Shown here piece after piece: positions 21,051-31,419 of a stretch of 64,000 nucleotides of DNA. The DNA is from Anadara kagoshimensis (Eukaryota; Mollusca; Bivalvia; Arcoida; Arcidae): contig CM037867.1 of NCBI GenBank assembly GCA_021292105.1, positions 39,930,843 to 39,994,842 on the forward strand. Reading direction: 5' to 3'. How positions within the stretch are numbered: position 1 is the first letter of the stretch; each line of letters begins with the position of its first letter. The position numbers and the translations under genes were made by a program. A model generated the notes under the pieces. That model was not told the origin of the DNA and made no database searches. It was given only the letters and a program-made list of their open reading frames with translations.

Positions 21051-21889
21051 AAAATAATGCTAAAACTTTAAATTAAATGATGATCAGTTGGTTGAAGTCT
21101 ACTATCGATTTATTTTGAAAATTTTCCAATCGTTAAACACTACCATTCATGCATTTCCATTATAAATTTAGTATGGTACTGGAAAGTGTTTTTAATTTGT
21201 TTCTGGACACAAGCATTTTGTATTTGATTAATTAATTTGTTGGGCTTTTTCGCGAATTTTTAAAATTTTTGGGCTTTTTGTGAATTTTAAAAAAAAAATT
21301 CTACTTTCAGTTTACTTTTGTTTTAGTGTGTCAGGTTTAAAATCACTTCCACCTGCAACTGATTCACTGTCAGATTCAGACAGCCTGCTTGGTAGTCATT
21401 GACTTTGAGTTTGGTCAGTAGTTTCATCCTACATGTAGTCTGGTTTAGAAAAACAAACAGCACAGTTTGTTTAATGTTCTTGGACACTCCATTTCACAAC
21501 AGAAGCACACAGAACATGGCTTGAATATTTTACTATACAGAGTTTGACACTACTGTAACTCTGGTACATGTATGTTAGACCGTGCCCAGTAAAAATTTGG
21601 AAGAACCAGTATAACATCATCAGTGGCTGGTCAGAGGGCCGAGTAGAAAATTAATGCTAACCTGAAAAGTGTTAGTTATTCTGGCATCATCATATTAATT
21701 ACTAAATATTAAAGTGCACATTGACTGTCCTAATGTTCTAAATTGTGCACTAGGGAGCTCCAGAAAAAATTCAAGGCATTCTAATTATACAACTTTTCTT
21801 GGTGAATGGCCAACCTAACCCCCACCAATAGGAGCGCTCTAGTGTTCATCCAAAATCTGTGAAAGAAGGCATTGGTTTTTAAGGTCAAG

Positions 21890-21980
21890 AACAGTCCCTG
21901 CCTACTTTCAAGTCTTGTTCAGAACTCCACCTCCAATATACAAATGGTGCATTCTACCAAATGAGCCATTGTTATGGATT
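21890..21980 (-). repeat. Degenerate SINE-A head fragment
   Basis: CAAGAACAGTCCCTGCCTAC, TTTCAAGTCTTGTTCAGA and TTCTACCAAATGAGCCAT are recognisable remnants of the SINE tRNA-like head, about 110 bases downstream of the long first exon donor. Confidence 0.5.
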
Positions 21981-22090
21981 GCAGATGTACAGGATCAAGA
22001 ATAAGGATCCATGACTTAGAAGGGGATAGGGTGGGGGTTTGGGGGTATACAATTACACAGATTCAGGGGTTGCAAATCAAGCAGTAATAC

Positions 22091-22609
22091 CTCATGCGTC
22101 AATTCACCATCTGTAAAGGAGTAACTGTTAGGACTATAGAGTTCATCTGGGTTCAAATTGCCATTCAGGTCATTATTAAACACTGTTTGCTCTTCACCCT
22201 CATTTGGGTTAGAGGCCAAAGGGACTGTCTGTTCATTATCATTTGACCCGGCATTCACTGGAGCAGCTGGTTCACTTTGCGGTTCACTTGGTGGTACATT
22301 CACAAGAAAAGTTGAAACTGGACGGTTTGCACCATACCAATGTCCAATACGCCTCAGCGATCTTAAATCTTGTAACAAAGGTGTGATATCCTGTTCCAAT
22401 GACTTCCTGTCAATATGTCCATAAATTGAGTTTCTTATGTTATTGTGTAAATCTGTTTGTGAATAAACAACTGTTTGTCCCTGAATAATTTCCTGAACCT
22501 CTGGATAATTCACAAAACCACTGCTGATATAATTTGGAAGGTCTGTCCTCAACAGACTCAAAACAATAGCAATTTGAACCAGTCCGTCATAAAAATACTG
22601 CTTGAGCAT
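22091..22609 (-). CDS. cnc: Alternative first coding exon, Nrf1/TCF11-like ER-anchored N-terminus
   Basis: 173 codons from an ATG with A at -3 to the donor GAG|GTATTA, phase 0. Residues 9-20 (GLVQIAIVLSLL) form a hydrophobic helix matching the N-terminal homology box that anchors NFE2L1 in the ER membrane. Residues 37-62, with EVQEIIQGQTVVYSQTDLHN, align with the NFE2L1 stretch LREIILGP...YTQTQFHN. The segment around RSLRRIGHWYG and STFLV also parallels NFE2L1. The exon ends GELTHE and continues into [11 protein letters not shown], as GDLTKE-DIDLIDILWRQ does in NFE2L1. Inference: this form is inserted in the ER, normally degraded, and released by deglycosylation and proteolysis when the proteasome is impaired. 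It lies about 0.8 kb downstream of the short first exon, so it likely has its own promoter. Confidence 0.9.
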
Positions 22610-23100
22610 CTTTGTCTTTTCTTTGTGTATTTACTGTCCACTTTCGGAACACCTTGTGACTTATTATCAAATATCAAAACGTACGAAACAAAGAGTTTTT
22701 GTTTACAAATTAATGAAGGTTTTCTTTTCTTCGTCTCAAGTCCACAAATCTTGAGCTTTAGAGATGTGTCATATTGTTATTTATAGAAACAAAACATTTC
22801 TATTTGCGCAAGGTGTGTGAAGCCATGGCACACTGACCACTTCCGTTAGCAACACGAGCACCGGCGAATTCTTTCCATGATTTCGTTGGAAACAAGCGTC
22901 AATTAAGCATCAACTTCAATCTAGATTTCACTTCAACGACAGATCTATCTATTTCCAACAATATAAATGATGAAATCCCCCAAAAAATCTTCTAGAAGGC
23001 TCCAGAAACACGGAAACAAAAGTGAATCAGCATATTAGAAATTGACGTCAGGGTAACTGACACTGCGCATGTGTATAAAATATACTTCCTGTACAAATTC
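22610..23100 (-). promoter_or_regulatory. Candidate promoter/5' UTR of the long (Nrf1-like) isoform
   Basis: Lies between the two first exons. It contains a perfect palindromic CRE, TGACGTCA (23043-23050), and 8 bases on an ARE core TGACACTGC (23058-23066; GCAGTGTCA on the gene strand) overlapping a GCGCAT motif. CRE and ARE together suggest stress-responsive control, including feedback by CNC factors, but this is motif inference only. Confidence 0.4.
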
Positions 23101-23372
23101 CAGTACATGACCTTACAACTGACCTGTCATTACGGGAAGTACTCGATTTGGTCTAAGGTATCAGCAAGAAACACGCATCACCGATTTTCGGAAATCTTAT
23201 TTTGATCCGGAACCATTCAGAAGACAATTAAAAACAATAATGGGGTTAAAATAAAGAACTGTCATTAAGTTTGATGCAAATTAAAGCTTATTTTTGTACA
23301 CAATCATTAAAAACAACAGTTTTAGAAAGCAACATGCAGCTATTTTCTCTTAATTAAATAACGGTATCTTAC

Positions 23373-23423
23373 CTGGGCAATAGGGTTACGATTTTCGTTA
23401 ATAACTGGTTCTATTTTCATCAT
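23373..23423 (-). CDS. cnc: Alternative first coding exon, Nrf2-like short N-terminus
   Basis: Seventeen codons read MMKIEPVINENRNPIAQ and end exactly at a strong donor, CAG|GTAAGATA, in phase 0. Joined to the 13660-13791 exon this gives MM plus 15 residues followed by [17 protein letters not shown]. Human NFE2L2 has the same layout: MM, a short non-conserved stretch, then [17 protein letters not shown]. The double ATG, length and phase together make this a convincing Nrf2-type start with no membrane segment, so the product should be soluble and open to KEAP1 control. The exon is too short to score by coding content. Transcript evidence would settle whether it is used and where its 5' UTR begins. 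Confidence 0.82.
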
Positions 23424-23660
23424 TTTGACGGCTTATATTCCTTCGACTTGATCAACAATCCTATGACCTAGCCGAGGATCCACGGTGATAACGTTTTAAC
23501 ACACTAAGAATCTATTGGTTTTAATTCATTACAAATATTCCTTAAAGATACACAAACTGATCATAAAATTGGTCCAACGGTAACGGATGTAAAACAATGA
23601 TCCGATTACGTCAAAAATCCGGTAAACACATCCCTTCCATGTATCAACCTCTTTAAATTG
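23424..23660 (-). promoter_or_regulatory. Candidate promoter/5' UTR of the short (Nrf2-like) isoform
   Basis: Sequence directly upstream of the double ATG. It holds an antioxidant-response-element core, TGACCTAGC (TGACnnnGC), at 23464-23472, only about 40 bases before the ATG, and an inverted CCAAT box (ATTGG, 23514-23518). An M-box-like TCACATGA lies further up (23750-23757). The position is forced by the exon; the individual sites are pattern matches. Confidence 0.4.
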
Positions 23661-24037
23661 GTATGCTTAATGTACACTCTATTCTCACAAGTGTGTCAGT
23701 GTATTTAATCACTAGACGAGAATATAGACATTTGATTGGGTAAATCATGTCACATGACTCGAGACATAGGTAATATTAATGGTATATCGTGCAATGATGT
23801 GTATCGCACACGAAGATTATATATTTAACCGTGGAAGATCAAATTAAAGTATAGTTACTATATATTTTCTTTAAATTACAACAAGGACAATATTCTTTTA
23901 TTTACCTATAACGCCGTGCCCCAGCTTACATAAATCTTTTCAAAGGAAAACGGAATAACGTGAAATGATGGAAATAAAATGAGTGAGTAAATTGTTATGG
24001 ATTTCCTATAATGATGAATGGAATTCTTGAATGAACA

Positions 24038-24305
24038 GGCCCCAGTTTCACAACCATTCCTTAATTAAGATTTTCCTTTACGGCTTAAATTTAGCAAATT
24101 TTGGCAAGCTCTTTTTGGAAATACAAAGAAGAATTTTTGTCAAAAACTAAATGCAGATGCCATTAGCTTAATATAATCTATAAAATGACATCCTAAATTC
24201 CTCACTATGTTATCAATTAAGAAAATTATAAGGGTTTTTAATTTGTCGGATTTTAGTTAAGGAAAATCTTTACTTGAATTAAAAAACGAGTGTGAAATCA
24301 GAGCC
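24038..24305. mobile_element. MITE-like element T2 copy
   Basis: GGCCCCAGTTTCACAACCAT at left and TTAGTTAAGGAAAATCTTTA ... GTGTGAAATCAGAGCC at right; the same termini as 12423-12680, more diverged. Located about 0.6 kb upstream of the CNC short first exon. The surroundings, 23660-24840, hold no gene signal. Confidence 0.8.
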
Positions 24306-24839
24306 AAGATTTTTTAGTTCTCCAAATTTTTCAGTAAAATTCGGAAAGCAATACTTTGAATATTGCATCTTGCTATAGATTGAAATAGTGTAAAACAATA
24401 TTTATTCAGTAAATTATCGTGAAAATGCAAAATAACATACAAAAGATTAGAAAAACTTATCAAATATTATTTTACAAAAATGATTTAGTTTTTGAATATA
24501 CAATACTGATGCAAACTACAAATAAATACCGCGCCCTTTATTAAAACCCCAAATTCAAATATATGATCAAAGCAATAAAGCATACATAGTAAAATCATAT
24601 CACATGTCATATGAGCCTTCAACCAATACCAGACTGCGGGCTAAAAATCCACGTCTCATATTGCAATCTCGGGTCGATACATGGCATGTGATGTGGATTT
24701 TACCATGCTTAATTTTCTGTATATGGATTCGGAAACTATCAATATGTATTCCAGGTATAATATGCTATTAATTCGTCTCCAAAAGAATAATAAAAAAAAA
24801 ATACCCGTAGAATTAAAATGAAATAAATAATTACAGATT

Positions 24840-24965
24840 ATACCAGTTATAAGCTTTCAGTATTAGATGGTCGTTTCGGAATACAATTCCTCATCTGTAG
24901 TGCTTGGGTCAAAATTATTAAACCATTTTTTTAAAAAGATATTTCAAAATACACAAAGGACCAAA
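24840..24965 (-). repeat. Interspersed family E copy (TTTCGGAATACAATTCCTCA)
   Basis: TATACCAGTT..., TTAGATGGTCGTTTCGGAAT, ACAATTCCTCATCTGTAGTG, CTTGGGTCAAAATTATTAAA. About 12 copies of this family occur from here to 62.1 kb. A poly-A run follows (24981-25008). Confidence 0.8.
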
Positions 24966-24974
24966 ATAAATTTT

Positions 24975-25010
<36 letters not shown>

Positions 25011-25066
25011 AATAATAAACGAACCGAGAACAAATTACTCTTAACATTAATCTTAAATGTTATATA

Positions 25067-25318
25067 AATGGCTACGATAGCTCAGTTGGTAGTATGTGAG
25101 AGGTCGATGCCACGGTTCGAACCCTGACCGCGTCTGAAATAGGTAGTGACTATTCTTTTGACACGATAGGCGTGGTACTTTAAAGAACTCTCCCTGCATA
25201 TTGTTCTGAGCGCATTGCAAAGGTAAAAATTTCTGCTACTTCATCTATAGCCGGTGGCGTCTCGATATAAGTGAAATATTCTTGACTAGGGCATAAAACC
25301 CCATTCTATCAATTATTT
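25067..25318 (+). mobile_element. SINE-A copy, internally deleted
   Basis: Head GCTACGATAGCTCAGTTGGT and B box GGTTCGAACCC, then a shortened body and the tail GCGTCTCGATATAAGTGAAA-TATTCTTGAC. The middle block with the AAGTCACGG motif is missing. Confidence 0.85.
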
Positions 25319-25437
25319 TGAATACGTTTATAGCTTTTTTCTCAGTTTCTCAGTTTTCTGTTCCAGTATGATTTAGAATTTCTGATTGAATGAGAACGAG
25401 TTAAGCAAGACATGTAAAACCTCATTCAATCAATCAA

Positions 25438-25790
25438 TGACCACTGCAGTAGCTCAGTTGGTAGAGTGCTCGCTCCGTAAGTGGGAGGTCGTGGGTTCGA
25501 ACCCCGGCCGGGTCTGACCTAAGACTTGAAAGTGGGTAGTGACTGTTCTTTCGCCAAGCACTCAGCATTATGAAATGAAAGTCACGGTTCTTTCGGATGG
25601 GAACTTAAAATAAACTAGGTCCCGTGCCACGGTGAGCTTGGCACGCTAAAGAACCCTGCTGTATAATGCCATCAACGCAACGCACAGGCAAAATTTATGC
25701 ACTTTCGCCTATAGCTGGCGACGTCTCGATATAAGTGAAATATTCTTGACTGGGACGTTAAAAACCATTACTACTACTACTCTACTACTA
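25438..25790 (+). mobile_element. SINE-A, full-length reference copy
   Basis: A box TAGCTCAGTTGGTAGAGTGC, B box GGTTCGAACCC, then body and tail as for 20735-21050 but on the plus strand, ending in CTACTACTACT-type simple sequence. The head cannot form a tRNA acceptor stem, so it is a tRNA-derived RNA polymerase III promoter rather than a tRNA gene. Confidence 0.92.
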
Positions 25791-25904
25791 CTAATGACGA
25801 ATACCTATCCTGACTGAAATTCAAGTTTGAAAGAAGATAAACCAAAATGTATAGAGGATTTTTGATGATATGACCACTTTAGTAAAAACTAACGGTATTA
25901 GGTG

Positions 25905-26050
25905 CTTATCCTTCTGAAGCACACGGCCTCACTTCCCTGATTCCCTGATGGAAGTTCACGTGTCTAACCTAACTTGTCAGTTTAAAAGTTTTTACTTTGT
26001 TTCTGGATTGTGAATCGGACATAGATAAGTATGTTTGTTTTTGATTCCAA
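25905..26050 (-). repeat. Family D partial copy
   Basis: GAAGTTCACGTGTCTAACCT, GTCAGTTTAAAAGTTTTTAC and GGACATAGATAAGTATGTTT match the outer end of family D (see 27428-27850) in reverse orientation. Confidence 0.65.
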
Positions 26051-26082
26051 TGAAGTAATGACAAACGATAAAAAAGCAAACA

Positions 26083-26550
26083 AAAGGTTTTGTATAATAT
26101 CTATATGATATTGGAAAGTGCATTTTTTCCATCAATGATGAGCTTTTAGAATTACAGCATGCAAACGTTTTTTGTCGAATAATGACAACGTTTTATGTTT
26201 ATAATGGGAAAATGACAAACACCAGGAAAGCTTGAAAGCAAGGCGTTTTGTATCATATCCATATAATATTAGATGGTGTACTTTTTCATCAATCATGGAT
26301 TCTAGAATTACAGCATGTGATCATATTATGTTTGAATAATGGCAAACAGTAGAAAAGATAGCAAAAGGTTTTGTATCGGGGTAATATACGTTTTTCATAA
26401 TTATGCGGTCTAGAATTACAACATGCATGCGTATTATGTTTGAATAATGGCAAACGGTAGGAAAGAAAGCTAAACGGTTTGTATCAGGATAGTGTACGTT
26501 CTTCATAAACCATGAGCTCTGGAATTATAGCATGGATACGTGTTGTGTGT
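26083..26550 (+). repeat. Tandem repeat, about 125 bp x 4
   Basis: Units share AAAGGTTTTGTATCAT-like, GTGCATTTTTCATCAAT, TCTAGAATTACAGCATG and ATTATGTTTGAATAATGGCA-AAC. A two-copy version in reverse orientation lies at 28610-28870. Confidence 0.8.
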
Positions 26551-26694
26551 ATAGTGTACTTGATATACGGAATGAAACAAGAAATCTGAAACTAGATTAT
26601 AATGATATATTGAATATGAAGGATAACTTGATGTAATCTTTGTCATGTAAAAAACTCCCACATGTACATCGAGTTGTGTCACGGAGGTTAGATA

Positions 26695-26910
26695 ACATAT
26701 TATACCGGAATATAATTTCTCATCAGTAGTGCTTAGTCTAAAATTATGAAACCAAAATTGTTGTCAAGATGTTGAAAAGATTACTAAAGGACCAAAATAT
26801 ATTTTACCAAATTTAGTTAAGGAAATACCTTGAATGAGGGAGTAAATCTTAGTTTTTGAGGAATTTAAATACGATGTCAGAGTCAAGGGGTAATATTTAT
26901 ATCGAAACAC
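26695..26910 (-). repeat. Interspersed family E copy
   Basis: ACCGGAATATAATTTCTCAT, CAGTAGTGCTTAGTCTAAAA, AAGGACCAAAATATATTTTA and TGAGGGAGTAAATCTTAGTT match the family E 3' half. Confidence 0.75.
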
Positions 26911-27427
26911 CACCTTGATGTAATCGTTTGTCATGTAAAATGCACCCACGTGTACACCAAGCTGTGTTACAGAGGTTAGAATACGAAGAGAAGCATCAGT
27001 TAAAGATTAATATTAATTTATATCGAAACATCAACAGCTAAAAGCAAGTGAGATTACCTATATAGCTTGCTATAACTCCGACTTGTTGGAGACTGTTGGC
27101 ACAAGACATCAAGCCAAAAGCATCAGGCCGATTTAATATTTAAATCAGCTTTGATGCTTAATTTAAAGGTTGTAGAAGAAGAGTCATTATTTATTTTTCA
27201 GTTTTAAATCATTATTCCATGCACCGAAATTAATATCCTTCAATTATAAAGAAAGCACCCTATCAACATAGTATTTGCAATTGTGTTTGACGGAGGTAAG
27301 GAACGTCAAATTCCGTCCAATGTGTCATGATTTTGAAGTATTAAAATTTTTCTTTTGATTTTCTGCATTTTTAAGACATTTCTAAAACAAAATCGCTTTT
27401 GATACGCCATAATCAGGCTTCAGTTAT

Positions 27428-27850
27428 CATAATCAAAAACAAACATACTAATCCATGTCCGAATCATAATCCAGAAGCAAAGTAAAAACTTTGGAACTGA
27501 CAAGTTAGGTTAGACACGTGAACTTCCACCAGGGAAGTGAGGCCGGGTGCTCCGGAAGAGTAAGCACCTTCTGTTTAGCTAGCTACACCCGCCACGTGTG
27601 TAATAAAAATTGTGTGAAAGGAACATGGAACTATGAGACGTCAAATATATCCAGGGCAATCCTGGACACAGAGACATCAAACTTGTCAACAATACTGTGA
27701 TGACGGCCATAAATTTTTTTAGAGCCTTGATAAGCCTAGGCTTGCAATATCCCTGAGTCAACAATTTATTTGCAAGCAGCCTACTTCGTTGTACAAAGTC
27801 CCCATAGTGGGAACAAGCTCTACCATAGCGTATTAATTGGGAAACAAATG
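27428..27850 (+). repeat. Interspersed family D, long copy
   Basis: Reads from AAAAACAAACATACTAATCC through GTTAGACACGTGAACTTCCA, GGGAAGTGAGGCCGGGTGCT, TAGCTAGCTACACCCG and CATCAAACTTGTCAACAATA to AGTGGGAACAAGCTCTACCA. Other copies: 29875-30190, 62263-62672 and 55630-56012 (reverse). It gives a short open frame repeated in every copy (about 60 codons, MNFHQGSEAGCSGRV...), with no known domain. About 420 bp and well conserved among copies. Confidence 0.85.
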
Positions 27851-28397
27851 TGATACTAGTGATACTATCATACTAGGGATAATATTTCCGGGAAAATGCT
27901 CATATAAAATTTGAAACCATTTTACTTGCGCCTCGTTTCGGTGGCTAGGGTTATAGGACTTTTATTTAAAATTTATCATTGACCCTAATAATGAATAATA
28001 AGTCTGAAATTATTCATTATGAGTTTTATTTTGAGTTGTTATTAGCCAACTGATTTTGATACATGAAAAGATTATTCAAAACTTAAAAAAGACTCTTCTT
28101 CATGAACCCATGAATTCAGTATCAAAACTGACTTTTAAGGTCAATTGGCCATCCCTGATTTGTTATACTTGAGGTCCTGTGTCCCTCCCTCACATACCAA
28201 ATTCATTGTATATCTTGAGTTATATCATAGCTATAGATAGGTAATCTGTAAAGTCAATTTTAGCTGGTAGCATTTCAATGCTAGTATAAACCTTGAACTC
28301 CAGCTAATGCTTCACACCGTAAAAATTACAGAAGGATTCTAACCTCTAACCATGTAGGCGCGTTTCAAACGACAAACAAGTTATGTTTTATACTGTC

Positions 28398-28490
28398 ATA
28401 TACCGTTTTTAATTTTAATCATAAAATACATAAAAATGGTATTATCACTTTTTGAATGTATTTTATGATCAAATTAAAAAAGGGCATATG
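28398..28490. repeat. Imperfect hairpin, about 34-bp arms
   Basis: CCGTTTTTAATTTTAATCAT (left) is complementary to ATGATCAAATTAAAAAAGGG (right), with ATAAAATACAT / ATGTATTTTAT nearest the loop of about 24 bases. Confidence 0.75.
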
Positions 28491-28609
28491 ATAATACGCA
28501 GCATTACAACATAATCTAGTTTTGTATTTCATGTATGATTCTTGAGATCATATACATGTACATACACATAATTATATAACGAGATATCGTAATACGGTTA
28601 TATGTTGTT

Positions 28610-28870
28610 ATTCTAGAGCTTATGATGGATGAAAAAGTGCATCATCTTATATTGTTATATTAATGTTTTGATATGAAACAGAATCTTCTGCTTGCTTTTT
28701 TACCGTTTGACATTATTTCATTATGCACACAAATCGTATCCATGCTGCAACTCTACTGCTCATCATTGATGAAACAGTACATTATCCAATACCATAATAA
28801 ACAAAACCTTCTACTTCCTTTCTTATCATTTGTTATTATTTTATTTTTAATACTAGCGATACAGTTATTG
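28610..28870 (-). repeat. Two reverse copies of the 26083-26550 repeat unit
   Basis: GATGAAAAAGTGCATCATCT, ATGAAACAGAATCTTCTGCT and a second round with ATGAAACAGTACATTATCCA and AACAAAACCTTCTACTTCCT. Confidence 0.6.
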
Positions 28871-29049
28871 CTTTTCGTTTGCATACACACATGCATCTTC
28901 CCATTAACCCATAACGTTTAAATAGATAGAAACATTAAAATGATTATTTCTAATACATGTATGTATATATGGCGTATGTAATAAGTTTCGGGTTGGGTAC
29001 ATACAAAGTTTTGGCATTTCAAACATAAAAACCTTGTTTTCTGTCATTT

Positions 29050-29165
29050 TTGCAGTACTGGAGGGTCGATTTGGAATCAAATTCCGCATCAGTAGTACTC
29101 TTACAGAATTTGTGGAATTCCAAATATTTTTAAGATGTTGAAATATTTAAATAATGCTCGAAATT
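29050..29165 (-). repeat. Interspersed family E copy (3' end)
   Basis: CAGTACTGGAGGGTCGATTT, GGAATCAAATTCCGCATCAG and TAGTACTC; diverged. Confidence 0.65.
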
Positions 29166-29874
29166 TTATTGTACTATAATAAATTGTGTATTTGGTCGTT
29201 TAAATAGATTTTGAAATTATTTTCAAATCGGGTAATCGGTAGTAATCACCCCAAGAGAGACCGACACCTCTATTGTTATTGTTCTATTTATAGGACCTAA
29301 AAACCGCGGGATACCCAACTAATAAGCCACAATGTATTAATTTTGAACAGTGGTAAGTTAAAAATTAGGCTTTTTTAAAAAAAATTGATAAGAAGAGATT
29401 TTTGTACCTTTTTACATGTCCATTATTTAAAAACAGGTTTTGATTTGTTAGAACTAAGTTTTAAGGAACGTTACTTTTTATCACGTTTTATATGAAATAA
29501 CAAATTTCTTCAAACATTTTATAACATAGAGTAAACATCAAAACAGGGTATACAAGGAGCGCTTACCCTTCCTTATCACCAGGCCCTCATTTTCCGGTGA
29601 TAACTTGCGGGTTTAATTTGATTTGTCAGTTTTTTTCAAGTTTTCACTTTGCTTTTGGGTTTGCTTTTTGGACAGGGTATGTTTGTTTGCCATATAACAG
29701 ACAATACATGCCTTTGTTTGTCGTTACTTAGTAGATGCACAATATCATTTGATCAACATCTCCAGAAACAAATATTCTTCAACTTTCCTGAGGTTACCAG
29801 GGAGTGATTGAGATGAGAATACAATCATATCGTCCACATATCACTCGAATTTTAAATGTGCTTAATGATAAACA

Positions 29875-30190
29875 AATCAAAAACAAACATACTTATCCAT
29901 TTCCGAATCACAATCCAGAAGCAAAGTAAAAACTTTGGAACTGACAAGTTAGGTTAGACACGTGAACTTCCACCAGGGAAGTGAGGCCGGGTGCTCCGGA
30001 AGGGTAAGCACCTCCTGTTTAGCTAGCTACACCCGTCACGTGTGTAATCAAAATTGTGTGAAAGGAACATGGAACTATGAGACGTCAAATATATCCAAGG
30101 CAATCCTGGACACAGAGACATCAAACTTATCAACAATACTGTGATGACGGCCATAAAACTTTTTGAGGGCCTTGATAAGCCTAGGCTTAT
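29875..30190 (+). repeat. Interspersed family D copy
   Basis: Near-identical over its length to 27428-27730, ending GGGCCTTGATAAGCCTAGGC, so it lacks the last about 110 bp of the longer copies. A diverged reverse fragment lies at 29555-29690. Confidence 0.85.
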
Positions 30191-30462
30191 AAAATTTGAA
30201 AATATATGGTTATATATGACAGTTGCACTCTTTAACAGGCCATTAATTTAAAATATTCGTGTCATATTAATAATTTTTGAATTTTCTAAATGAAATATTA
30301 AAAAAATTATAATATAACTTTAGATGATAATTGACTATTCAAAATATAATCCTAATTTTTTCCTTTTTAAAATCTTGAAATGGAAATAAATGAAATATTA
30401 ATACCAGTTACTTTTAATAATGTATCAAAATGGAGATGGGTTAAAAATATGTTGTTTCGGAT

Positions 30463-30822
30463 ATGTTTTGGAGGGAAATCCGGCTGATCCCTGAAGCAAA
30501 AATGATTGGACTAGGTTTTTCCGCATTTCGGAAATTTGCCAGACACAACAACAAGGTATCTGATGATTATAATTTACCTGGAACTATTTTGGGATGGATG
30601 TTTCCGTATTTTGTAAATTATAATCGCCGACGACCAGTCACGTCTGGAATGCCGAAGTCTGAGGAAACCAGATTACTGAAGATAACAAACGAATTTTGGC
30701 AAGCGAATGACGAAAGGATTATTTCTGGAACGCTTGGAATATCCGGAAATGTGTCTCCAGAGACAATAAAATACGATAAGCCCCTAGTGACTGGTGCACC
30801 GAGGATATCACAAACTCAGTAG
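30463..30822 (+). CDS. Unrecognised intronless ORF, 119 codons, possibly transposon-encoded
   Basis: ATG to TAG. The product starts MFWREIRLIPEAKMIGLGFS, has a tract GWMFPYFVNYNRRRPVTSGM, then KITNEFWQANDERII and ends GAPRISQTQ. It is mixed in composition, not low-complexity, with higher GC than its surroundings, which favours real coding history. I recognise no domain. Its last ten or so codons overlap the start of a family E repeat copy (30803-31095), and a similar junction (CGAGGATACCATAATGCAAG) occurs in reverse near 54090-54115. That suggests the ORF is the less truncated 5' part of that repeat family. A TAA lies 18 bases upstream in frame. Confidence 0.4.
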   Translation: MFWREIRLIPEAKMIGLGFSAFRKFARHNNKVSDDYNLPGTILGWMFPYFVNYNRRRPVTSGMPKSEETRLLKITNEFWQANDERIISGTLGISGNVSPETIKYDKPLVTGAPRISQTQ

Positions 30823-31095
30823 GCAATAATTTAGTATTATTGTCAGAAATATACTATAATTGTCTAAATTTCCTGCAAGTTAAAATTTGAAATTTCTCAA
30901 AAACTAAATTACAAATACTCATGCAAAGTATTTCCTTAGCTTAATTTGGTAAAATATATTTTGGTCCTTTGGGTAACTTTTCAACATCTTCAAAATAATT
31001 TGGTTTCATAATTTTGGTCCAAGCACTACTGATGAGGAACTGTATTCCGAAACGGCCGTCTGGTGCTGTAAAATTAAAACTGGTATAATATGTAA
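30803..31095 (+). repeat. Interspersed family E, long copy
   Basis: GTCAGAAATATACTATAATT, TCTCAAAAACTAAATTACAA, TTGGTAAAATATATTTTGGT, CCAAGCACTACTGATGAGGA, ACTGTATTCCGAAACGGCCG, ending AAAACTGGTATAATATGTAA. Best reference for the family's 3' end. Another plus copy follows at 31420-31700. Confidence 0.85.
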
Positions 31096-31419
31096 TACAT
31101 ATGTATCATGGGTTAAGGCATTGATTTGATTCACCCAAAAAGGTAAAAACCGACTCGCACAACATATTTTAAGAAACATACTTTGAAACTTCGAGTTACT
31201 ATGATTTGTTTTTAAAAATAAACACCCCAAAACTAGAATAGACATTTGCTTCATAAGAAATTAAACTACCATGTAAAAACTACAATCTAAATGCATCAAA
31301 ATTTAAAAAGGTTTGTGATGCAGACGAATTTGTAACCATGGCATTTCGGAAGCACCGTCCTCACTTCCCTACAGAAGAAGGTCATGTACTGAGTCAGTAT
31401 TTCTACTGACGGAATAAGC

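Larger units (their letters stand above)
1325..23423 (-). other. cnc: CNC-bZIP transcription factor locus (Nrf1/Nrf2-type), two alternative first exons
   Basis: Gene-level entry joining the ten coding exons listed separately. Exons in transcript order: 23423-23373 or 22609-22091 (alternatives), 13791-13660, 12880-12781, 8314-8196, 5008-4799, 4108-3835, 3428-3227, 2721-2639, 2176-1325. All introns read GT..AG and all phases agree except inside 3227-3428, which carries one surplus base. Discounting that base, the long form would be 829 residues and the short form 673, against 772 for human NFE2L1 and 605 for human NFE2L2. Known family role: heterodimer with small Maf at antioxidant response elements, controlling detoxification, redox and proteasome genes. 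UTR limits and transcription starts cannot be read from sequence alone. Confidence 0.93.

Noticed and set aside
25441-25513. tRNA genes at the SINE heads (also 33102, 58602, 20980, 25067)
   Set aside because: A and B boxes are good, but 5' and 3' ends do not pair as an acceptor stem and each is followed by the same SINE body.
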